A stretch of DNA of 37,532 bases from Trileptium ribeirensis (taxonomy: Eukaryota; Nematoda; Enoplea; Enoplida; Thoracostomopsidae): the NCBI GenBank assembly GCA_030248225.1, contig JASANE010000150.1:1-37532 (forward strand), written 5' to 3'. Positions within the stretch are counted from its first letter, which is position 1. Each line of letters opens with the position of its first letter. Positions 10,301 through 22,300 of this stretch are shown here, in pieces. The notes under the pieces are model-generated. The model saw only the letters and a program-made list of their open reading frames with translations. It did not search any database and had not been told where the DNA came from. A program made the position numbers and the translations under genes.

Positions 10301-13300
10301 TGACATGATAGGCTTTCAAACAAAAAAAAGTTTTTTTAAATCGGTTCAGTGGTTCTTGAGATCCGTCAGACCGAACGCACGAACTAGCGAACGGACGGAC
10401 ATAGACATTTTTGGTCACAGACAGAAAATAAAAACGCTTCGCTCGGCTTCGCCTCGCTCCGCTCAACTAGTCGGTAGTGGAACTACATTTGTGAGCAGAG
10501 CTTGGGCTGTGGCATTACGAATGTACTCAATTTTATGTTCTTCAAATAGCTACATTGCATAGGGCATAGGGCTTTGTGATTGGTAAAAATATTATATTTT
10601 AATTCTTCGACCCAAAAAGCTATAATGGTCTGAACGAAACGATTCTATTTCAATAAATAACACAAATATTGTAAAATTCTCTATTTTAGCTGCGTAAGCT
10701 TAACTAATTAGCTAATTACTAATTAACCACTCAAAATTTTTTAATCCCAAATATCGGGTGCACACTCTGACATAATAGGCTTTCAAACAAAAAAAATTTT
10801 AAAATCGGTTCAGTGATTCTTGAGATCCGTCGGACCGAACGAACGAACGGACGGACATCGACTTTTTTGGTCACAGACAGAAAATAAAAACGCTTCGCTC
10901 GGCTTCGCCTCGCTCCGCTCAATAATCTAATCATTGTTGAAATGTATACAGTGAGGCCAGTGCTTGATGAATGTAAGCGTAATATTTTTTAACAGTATTG
11001 ACACGTCATCCATTCAGTAATAGTTTGAGGTGGACCTGATGTTTAATTAAGAATGAGATTACGCCAAACGTGTTCGGGATTGGATTGGATATTACCATCG
11101 TTGATGGATGGTCTAATAAAATTGTAACGTTTAGCAATAAACACATATCCAAATGTATTGGAGTGATAAATTTTGCAAGCCATGAGATTTCGAAAAACAA
11201 ACAATCGAATTGCAATTATATCGGTATGCTATTTGTTAATAAACTTCTTTGTTGTTGTATAACAAACAGTATCAATATGTGGAAGCACTTATCCTAGGCC
11301 TATAACATATATGAATATGATTCGAAACTATGTTACCTCATCTGTCGTAGAAATATAAACCACACAACAAATACCAATTTTAGGTGGCAGTAGCGGTGCA
11401 AATATGTTCGCGGCTCTTCAAGTTGCTAAGTCTCTCGATGAAGGACAGCGTTGCGTGGTTATAATGCCTGACGGTGTTCGCAATTATATGTAAGTTATTT
11501 CACTTCATTTTGTTTTTAAACGCCTCAAATGAGTAATTGGATTTCCTAGACTTGAATCAAAATACTATTTGAAATCGCTGCCATTCGTCATACATTCGAC
11601 TATTAGGTTTAACAGTGTTAACATTGTATTGCAATACCGTCTCAGTTGTGGCCCCGATAGATCCAATCCGTTCCGATGCGCCAAAATTCTACGTCTGCTT
11701 TTTACTGAGTTTATATTGTTTGTATTTTCCTTCTTTTGTCTTTGTTTGTGTTATTGTTTTTGTTTGTATGTTTTAATTATCGTGATAAAATCGCTCATAT
11801 ATATCGATTTGGATAGGTTTGGATGCAATGCATGGATTAGAATTAGCATTGGTAATAGTATGTCTTTGACGTTTAACAAATGGGATTGTTCTGTATATAT
11901 AGGTCAGCGCATCTCACCCCACTGATACTAAAGATGTGTTCAAACGTCAAACTTTCCGCTTAAAATTTGAGCTAAATTTTTATCAAATTTTAAGCTCAAA
12001 ATTTGAAACTTTTTTTGTGGTTTAGGTGAATTTGAACGGGTGAACACTGTGTAAACTTTCCTAGCATAGTGCTTTAGCCAATCTGGCAAAAGGAGTAGAA
12101 CTTGAAAAATTTTGAACTCAAAATTTGAGCTCAAATTTTGAAGCATCATAATTGGCCATATTTTCCGTTACAAATTCAGCAAAATTTTGAACAGATTTTG
12201 GGCTCAATTTTTTAGCAAAAACTTGACGTGTGAACACATCTAAACTGTACAACTGTCTGTATACATGAAAACCTTGCTTTCTGTTACCTTGTTCTTATTA
12301 GCAGTAGTTTAGATTTATGGAATTTAAAGACTACACAGATGCTACAAGGAAAAACTTGCGCTGCACTAGATATATTCTGCATACATGCACGAGGCTTGGG
12401 ATTACAGGGGGTAGCCGGGACCACAGGGGGCCAGTCTTCGGCGTCTGTTGGGGGTGATGCGGTGCCTTCGCTACCGTCTACGGGTTCGCGCCTACGGCGC
12501 ATCGAGAGGTAGTTGGACAATCTGTTAGGGACGTCAGCGCGTCCCTCCGAAAACTATGAGATCTGACGCTTCAGGGCAGAATCTCCCATAGCCCTATTCC
12601 CATGTTTGTGTTTCTGGCTCGATGTATATGTACACGGCGGTTTGGAACTCGTCAACGCTATATATTTGCAGGACGTATACACTTCCGTGAAATTCGCACA
12701 TGGTCATAGAACACATGATTCATGTGTATATGCTACGCTTCCATCGGAGCCTATATAAATTGTGGACGCACGTGACTCCATCGTTATTTAAAGGAACTAC
12801 ATATGGACAGCAGCCAGCAACAGTATTAGATGTACTGCCTTAGTCACATGACAGTCTATACAATGACTTTTTCTGAGAATATCTATTCGACACGAGATAT
12901 CCATGGTATAGTTATTCTATAAACAATAATGTAGGCAAGGCATTGTTCCGCATCAACAACAACAACAACAATGAATTTATAACGCGCTTTTTTCGCAGGA
13001 GCGTTGCAGAAGCGCAAAAAGAGAATGTAATGATACGTGTACAGTATGAAAAATTGTCATGTCATTGGGAATAAATGAGTCTTTAGTTTAGATTTGAATT
13101 GAGTAATTTCAAGATCACGATTTCTCAATGTGGCTGGCAGTTTATTCCATTCTGAGGGGCATCGATATTGTAATTCACACTAGATGCTGTGCTGTGACCA
13201 TTGAGTTGAAAGTAGCAGTTTGATTGGAAAATTATAACAATAAAACATAAAAATACTTGGAGCTAGCTTAGTAATTAAAGTTCAGAATAACAAAATTTGA

Positions 13301-16300
13301 ATCTTTAAATAGTAGTCGTAAAAGTTGGATTATGAAGTTGTATTCGCAATTGGCTCACCCCAATAAATAGAGACTATGGTTACCTTCAAGCCACTATCAC
13401 TAAGGTTCCACTTTGGACAATTTTGTATACGTAATAACAACAACAATGTAGTTTACTGTAAAACCATCGCGTGCATTTATATATACATGAAAAACAATAG
13501 GAAGAAATACTGAATTAAATACAGCAAACTAATAGATAAAACAGAAAGAGGGTGATTACCGACATTTATATCTGATTTATATGTGCTTGTCGAATTTTAT
13601 ATAGATTGTGAAATGTACCAAATTTAGGAATCTCCGAAACGAATTTGTGTCCCTAACTCGGACTAAAGCTTGGTTATCAACAAAACTCGGGTAGGAGTTC
13701 TACGAATCAATTACGCTGTTTGATAAAAGTACTCGCATATGTTTATTGTAGGCTTTGGTTTATACAGCTTTAAACTGTGGCCTCTCAAATAAGAATGAGG
13801 ATACCGAAAAAAGTAATCATGTTTAGATCGATATCGTTATGCAAACATTTGAAAACCATTAGATGATCATGGTCTTTTCGGTTATCCCCCGCCCTCCCAG
13901 CCGAAACTTCGTCAATTTTGAAGGTAGAGATAAAATTGTAATCGACATGTAGACGTCTCTTTTCCAGCGGCATCAGCTGTAGACGGATAAGGTGAGGTAC
14001 ATGTGAAATTGACTCAATACCTGCTGTGGAATATAAGCTATGAGTGAAATACCGTTGCACACGCTCAATACCATCGATATCATTTAAACAACACGGTGGC
14101 CAAACTTGGGTGAAATACTTGAGTAGTGGTCTTACGGAAGTTGTGTAGCGCGCACAAAGACTGATATATTGCTTGTTAAAAAGCATCGAAATAGTATATG
14201 TACTATTCGATAAACTATTCGATTTACTATTCGATACTATTCGATATTCGTTTTGCAAACACATGTCTATTGTGTTTTGAAGATTTAAGCTCTTTTGTTA
14301 TAACACCAAGGTCTTTGTAATAGTAAACTGGCGGGGCAAGTTCATGATTAAGCACATACTGCGCGTTGGCATTATGTCGTCCCAGATTCTAAATACAGCA
14401 GTTTGATTTTGAAATGTTTAACTGCCACATATCAGCCCAAGCTTAGACTGAGTTAAGAGAGTGCTGAATATTTTGATTGAGTTCTTCTGCGCTTGAATTT
14501 AGGGCACAGCTGTATAACTTTACATTTGTACAGTTTGAAGGCTCTAACCCAGCATAAATTGTTGTTTTAATAAAATTTGACAAAATTTGAGTAACCTTTT
14601 ATTTCGATTGCAGGACTAAAGTTCTCAGCGATAGTTGGATGGCCGAAAGAGATTTTGTCGAACATGACGATAGCCTGAGGCACGAGCACTGGTTAGCTAC
14701 ATTTTATATACAACTTGTACATGTTACATTGGTTATTACATTTTCTATCATGTAATACATACCTATATCATATGTGCAAATATATATTTATACTCACGTC
14801 ATATATATATTAAGCATATATGTGTGCAGTCCATAGGTGTCCATAAGGTTCGGGAAGAGGGGGCCTGAAGGTCTTTGGGTTTCCTCACCCAGATCTTACG
14901 CCAGTATGTTAGTGGCCCCCTCCAAGTGCGAATGGCTCCGAAACTGATGTTATTGGCCTCTCTCAGACTACGGTATGACCCCCAGCCCCCGAACTATGAT
15001 GCAACAGACATTCCAGTCACTCAAGACGACGGCCGTGATCCTGAATTAAAAAAATTAAAATATGTAAGGAGGACATGCTTGACTCCAGTTGTAGGTATAC
15101 CCAGCTGCAAATTTGAATATATTGAACTTTTTGCTGGTTGTATTTGAGGTATGCACTAGGAAAAATTTTTTATATTTTGTGAGATGCTCCTTAACACGTG
15201 AGTGGATCCCAGTTGGGAGGTATTTCTGGACCCTACCTCTTCCTTCCCGGGAAAATCTTAGTACATAATTGTAGCTAAGGTAAAAACATTTTGAAGCAAA
15301 GTTGGGAAAATGTGCAAAACTATGATGAAAATTGAAAATATAAGGATTTTTTGCTACTCCCTCGCCGAGCCCTCACCCCGCTCCGCATAGAGATTGTCTA
15401 CGTAACTTGAACAGACGGACAAATGTGTGTTTGTCAATACAAGTATATGTACATATGCACTTGTTTGGTGAACCAATGTTTTGCTACGGAATTGTTTTCA
15501 TATATTACTATTTGGTTGCATGAAATATTAGTGAATTTAGCCTAATAATCTAGCTTTTGCTTCTTCTGGTGTTTTAAAATGTGTCGTACAATGGAAGTGG
15601 ATTTGACATCGTCAATGCAGGGTGAGAACACGCCACCCATTTACTTTTTATTTATGGATAAGAAAAGCATTATATATAAAAACTAGTCGGTAGTGGAACT
15701 ACATTTGTGAGCGGAGCTTGGGCTGCGGCATTACGAATGTACTCAATTTTATGTTCTTCAAAGCTTAACTTAACTTAACATAAGCTTAACTAATTAGCTA
15801 ATTATTAATTAACCACTCAAAATTTTTTAATCCCAAATATCAGGTGCAAACTCTGACATGATAGGCTTTCAAACAAAAAAAGTTTTTTAAAATCGGTTCA
15901 GTGGTTCTTGAGATCCGTCGGACCGAACGAACGCACGAACGAACTAACGAACGGACGGACATCGACTTTTTTGATCACAGACAGAAAATAAAAACGCTTC
16001 GCTCGGCTTCGCCTCGCTCCGCTCAATAAATGCTAATAGCCAGCCCCTCCTGCTTTTTACCGGCCTCTTCGATTTCTAAAGAGTTTGCGACGCCTCTCTA
16101 ACAAATACTTGAAAATTCATAAGGGTCATTTCACGAAACCATGTACTTTTGAAACACCACTTTTTGAAGCCAAAATGAAACGTTTTCGAATGTACAGTGT
16201 CTAGACCCCTTCCGATGTAAAATACCCTGAATTTTTCGAATATCGATGTCTCTATGCAAAATGAGCTACCTGAAACCTGCTACAGGGGTTGGAAAGGGCC

Positions 16301-19300
16301 TCCCTGGGGTCAAATTTTAATCCGAAATAAGTCATTATTCTGTAGGTTCACGGAGTAACACGCGAACCATGGTCTGTTTTTATGCAAGTCGGACCAAAAT
16401 GGTCCTCGTCAAGCCATTTGGAGCACTTGCGACCTAAAATTGATGCTGCTAGGGCATTCTTGGTGTTAAAAATCGACCAATTTAGAACAAGCCTGTCGCA
16501 GAAGTTTGTCTAGCGCAACGGAGACAGCACCTACAGATACCATTTTATGCTCACAAACCAACCATGAGCGGGGGATTTCTGAGAAAAAATTTCAGGCAGA
16601 TCCTTAGGCCTTGTAAAAATGACACCCCGATATGTTGACTTGGGGGGCTACACCTCAGGTCGGGGGGGCTACACTTCAGGTCGGGGGGGGGCTACACCTC
16701 TGGTCGGGGGGGGCTACACCTCTGGTCGGGGGGGGGCTACAGCTTCCTACAACATGCCACGCGCCAAACTTCAGCTACTTCTATACATTCTAGATGTAAG
16801 CTGGTGTAAAACAAATACTATTGACCTATGACTAGCTTACATTTAAGTGATGATACCAAGGACAATGCGTGTAATAGATGTGCGGGCAGGCAGAAGGGTT
16901 CCCTAGCTGCCCAGTTAACAGCACGGCCCCATATCATAGTGCAATGATGATGAACTTATATACTAATATGATTCTTGCGACCTTCGATTACTTTTATTAT
17001 ACATGCGGTCGGGGGGGCTACAGGTCGGGGGAGCTACATTTTCATTAAAAATTTTTAATAGATGGGTTGATTCTAGTTGGGCTTTACTATGTTTATATCC
17101 GGCCTATTGTAAGACTGTATGCTAAATTTGGCTTTTTTAAATTTAAGTTTGGTCAGGTCGGGGGGGGGTTACATTTTGCATACCCCATTTTTGGCATTTT
17201 ATGACCTTCGACCTCATAATGAAATAACACATGGACAGACGCTGATATTCTTTTTTTCAATAACACCTGTACTGATTACGATTACCGTTATATAGCATTT
17301 TTGGCGCTAGTGCACTTTGACGTTATTTACCAGTGTCTGAAATCTGCCAGATTTGACCTTGGTCGGGGGGCTACATGTCACGAAAAAAATTTTCGGAAGC
17401 TTGACGTCAGCTTCAGTGTCCATGCTTACTCCCAAGTTTTTCCGGAAAAATTAGCAAATACCAATGGATCACAGTGAAATGAAAAACACACATATGTATC
17501 GCGTGCTAGCGATACGGCGAACGTTTATATTAGGACATGTGTTTTTGGCTTCATTTGGCCAACACGAGTTGAGGGCCTCTGGCTCCTGCTATGTTTGGGG
17601 TACAGAGGTCCATCATACCTCGTTATGATCGTCGGATATGCTATTACTACATCTCACAGCGACATTAATTTTCCTTACAAAAGACTGGTGGTATGGGCCA
17701 AAAAGTGCCGATGTAGCCCCCCCGACTAAAATGACATGGTTTCGTGAAATGACCCATAAACTTATATAAAATTTAATTGATCCAATTTAATTGATGTCGA
17801 AGCAAAACGAACCATAATGGTTAGCCATGATTGCAAACTGTGACAAATCTCAATGTGTCACCTGATTGCAGTAAATGAATATCTTTTTATTCTTTATTAC
17901 GACAGGTGGTTCCGACTCAAAATTTCCCAAATGCCATTACATGCACCGTTGACCGTGGAGCCGCACGTTACTTGCCAAGATGCGATTGAAATTATGGGCA
18001 AAGAAGGCTTTGATCAGCTTCCAGTTATCGATGAATCTGGGTAAGTGCCTGAATTTGCAGGGGGTCAACATGATTTCTATTATATATGGCCCAAGTAAAC
18101 CCCGGCGGACCTTACGTTACCACAGAGAAATCTATAAGTTCGAAATGAAAATGAGAACGCCAAGACTTCGCCTCTGCTTTAACCAATGGAGCCTGACTTG
18201 TCCTAATTTTACTGCTGCCCTACGTCATTGGACCGATTGTATTCTGGAGCAATATTCATAGCCGTATCATGAACTGGACACCCGTATAACTTCTCGAATA
18301 ATATTGTAGATAGGCTTAGTATAAAAGTTGATTCATATCAGACGCATAGTTTTCTTAATTAGCTGACAGGTTGTGCTAGCGTTAAATGTCATATTGTATT
18401 ATCTAGCGTTTGCCGTATAATTCCGTCAAGTCAAAAATTGATACAAGTTTTAAGACCTGCAGTGATAGTCGTGCAGTTAAAGCAAGCTTTTCATGGAAAC
18501 TTCGCTGAAAATTCGCGGCTGCTGATTATATATATTGGCCAAATTTTGGCTAACCGTTTCCTGTTATTTCTGTGCTACCAGGGTCTTTTGGCATTACAGT
18601 TGCATGCCAGATTCCTTTATTTTGTGAGCATGTTGTCATACAATAATTAAGTGCATGTTATACATTGTTTCCAATATCCATCTGTTGGTTGCGATATAAC
18701 AAATAGGCTTAGGTCAGGTATAGGAGCCACTGACAATTGCTATTCCTGTTACAATCTGATGGGTTATAAGCGCCGTGTCAACTGGTGCCCCTAGAAAGCT
18801 TGTGTTTAGCCGATATTACCAAAGAGCAAATCTGGGCAATCATCTGGGCGGTGGTAGGGTTAAGCCGAAAAACCACTTCATCATCAGATATAGGACAGTA
18901 CATAAGTATTACCGAGTGTCATACTCATGCACAAAATTTTTATAATCAACTCTTGATAATATATTTCGTCTTTAATACGCTTTCAAAATGCATTAAATAA
19001 TTGCTTCCACAATATCTATTTGTAAATTGTGTATTTTATGCAACTATATAAATCCATTGTTAATCGTCTCTCCCAAAATTGAAAACGTGATCCGCTGGTC
19101 ACTGGTCAACTTTCTAAAGATTCCCGGCGGGTCATGGGTCAGCCCAACTCATAGCGTCCCTCAGCACCTCAGATTATATGCCAACATATTCTAAAAGTTT
19201 CCCGTTTGGGTATCGGAGGTGCAAGTGTCAAATTTATTATGATGAAATTATGCGCTTTCAAATTGAACTGATAAACACAGTCGATATATATAAACATATC

Positions 19301-22300
19301 TCCATGAGGCTATGCTGGTTGTCACTCAGTAAGCATTGCGCTTACGGGGTTCAGTGATTCATGTGCATTACGGTTTTGTTATGTTGTTTTCAATAAACAT
19401 TTTTCCATTGTCCTGTGTGGAGATGTTTACATATCATCTTCCATGACCTGGGAGCATAAATTTTGGTGGCTTGAAATCCGGGTTAACCCGGGTCACGACG
19501 TCTAGGAATTTAGCTCACGTGTCACGGATCGCGGGTCAAACGGATCGCAGTCTACGAGCCTGTGGGACACTTGTCAAGGTTATTGGTCCATTCTCAAGCC
19601 TGTTCTTTTCTAACATATTTTGTTTGCATTTATGTTTCTTTATATCCGTATTCAATATTTTCAGATCAATTTCCGGTGTTGTAACACTTGGCAGTATTAT
19701 GAGCAATTTGCTGGCAAATAAGATTTCTACAGAAACGCCGGTGTCTCGTGTATTGTACAATCGTTTCCACCAAGTAAGCATACAAATATTTAGTTTATTT
19801 GCCGGTTAGTAACACGATTATAAGTTTGGACTAGGTTTCAACGATACATTATCGGAACCCATATATCAGTTCCCATGTTTATATCCTTACCTACAGCTAG
19901 TACAGCAGAATGGGTTTTACCAAAGGTTAAACGCTGATATGGTTAAATTATACATGCTTAAGATCTGATGTCCAAAAGGCTTAGCCCGCCTGTGCCGCTC
20001 TCGTTGGCCTTCATCCTCCGAGTGGGTGCGCGGGAGAGTTAGGGATAGGGGTAGAATGTTGGAATTTTTGTTATAAAAATACATAATTTTTCCCAATTTT
20101 GCTCGATTTTCACAATTTTTTAATTTTCCCAGTTTGTGCTTTTCCAAATTTTCTGCTATTTCACCACATTTTCCCTCTTTTCCCAAATTTTCTTTAATTT
20201 AAGTTGTCTCGATTTTCGCGAAATTTTGCGGCGTTGAGAAGGATGGGTGGTCGGGTCGTGATGGTAACCCACCCTTCCATATGACTAGGTATGGGTTAAA
20301 TTGTAGTATTCTCGCTGTTTGTTATGAATCTGGCTATTATGTTTTAATAGGTCAGCTTTTATTAAACCAAATATTTCCGAGCGTTATCATTTAGACGGCG
20401 CGTTCCATCTATTGTTTTAGCTTACATTGTCGCGTACAGTTTTCATAATGTAAATTTAGTGGAGCTGCACGAAAAATTGACTCCGTATACTTCGAACTTT
20501 TCATCGGTTTTCTTTCAATATAAAATTTTACGACCAAAAAATACGTTGCTCTATTGCAAAAATACCGATGGGTCATCGTGGTTGTCTTATAGGTTGGACA
20601 CTGTTATAATAAATTTCTGATTTAATAACAAGCTGTGGCACCGCTTCGGTCGTTTGGTTTTGAACAGACCACAGTAGTGCCTTCTCACTTCCCAGCTTAA
20701 GCGGTTTGTTCAACGGTGTTATGTTTTCACTAACGGGACTATATATATACGATTGCAATAGTTGCAGAACAGTCTGTATGTGTAAACAAACCAAATATTT
20801 TTTCGTATTTTGGTGCTTAGAAATTCCGTTCTATTGGCGGTATTAGCGTGTAATTTTAGTATCATTCGTAAGATTTTTTGTTTTCTGTTATATTGTAGGC
20901 ACGAAATTTTTTTCATCAAACATTTAGAGAATTCCGGCATATACTGAAGTTTTCATATTTGATTCAAATTCTAGAACGTGGAGAAAGATGTTAGTTATAA
21001 AATTTAATAGTTGCAATCAATTATTTTCACAATAAAGCAAATCAGAAAAAGCATCAACCATTATATAGCTGTTGTTGTTTAAACTTTAATAAATGCAATC
21101 AACTATCTCACAATAAAGCAAATCAGAAAAAGCATCAACGATTCTATATAGATGTTGTTAAAACTTTAATAATTGCAATCAATTATTTCACAATAAAGCA
21201 AATCAGAAAAAGCATCAACGATTCTATATAGCTGTTGTTATTAAAACTTTAATAATTGCAATCAACTATCTCACACTAAAGCAAATCAGAAAAAGCATCA
21301 ACGATTATATATAACTGTTGTTGTTAAAACTTTAATAATTGCAATCAACTATCTCACAATAAAGCAAATCAGAAAAAGCATCAACGATTATATATGGCTG
21401 TTGTTGTTAAAACTTTAATAATTGCAATCAACTATCTCACAATAAAGCAAATCAGAAAAAGCATCAACGATTATATATAGCTATTGTTGTTAAAATTTTA
21501 ATAATTGCAATCAATTATTTCACAATAAAGCAAATCAGAAAAAGCATCAACGATTATATATTGTAGCTGTTGTTTTTATTTTGATTGCTGATTCTTTGGT
21601 GACTATTGATTTTAGATCACACTTGATTCAACGTTATGGAAGCTATCTCGAATTTTGGATATTGACCATTTCGTGATGGTTGTGCACGAGCAGCGTCAGT
21701 GTAAGTCTTAATCTAATCTCTAAAAAACTCGAATCAGCCTGCATTTTATAAAATGCGTCTCAGAGGATTATCATAATATAACAGTTTTGTACGGTATTGT
21801 TTGTGCAATTTCGCGGCTGTATATTTTGAACGTTGATATTATAACGCGCTATTAATTGCAAACGTTCAGTCTGTCACTTGAAGTAATGTGGAATTATTTC
21901 GCACCTATTACTCGAATCTATAAGGATCTTCTGAAAGCAGCATTCCTGGAATAAAAAGACATGTACAAGAGAACACTATATTTTGATTTTAAATAATACA
22001 TCCAAAATTCTGAAAATTTTGTAGAATAGTTTCACACTTGGTTTATATATGTACTTTCCGTTGTACAGTGATGTGATCGTTTTATTACCTGCCCTCAAAA
22101 TGACGGGGGTACCCGTTAAGTTCTCTCATGCGGACCTTTTGACCATTTACCGGAGTTTATTTCGGGATATGTATACCTACTAAGGGGTTATCGACTACCC
22201 CTCCAGAGTTACTAGATGGGAATACACCGAGCAATCCTTATGGAGGTAAGCTGAAATGGATTACATCATCGGGTAACGCAAAGTGCATCAGTATGATCGA

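Noticed and set aside
16619..16831. Open frame GGYTSGRGG repeats resembling an RGG protein
   Set aside because: It is produced by the GTCGGGGGGGCTACA DNA repeats inside a transposon; run lengths vary so the frame is not kept, and there are no splice or promoter signals.
20995..21570. Regular repeats that could suggest a CRISPR array
   Set aside because: The whole ~82-bp unit repeats with no unique spacers, in a eukaryotic intron; it is a minisatellite.
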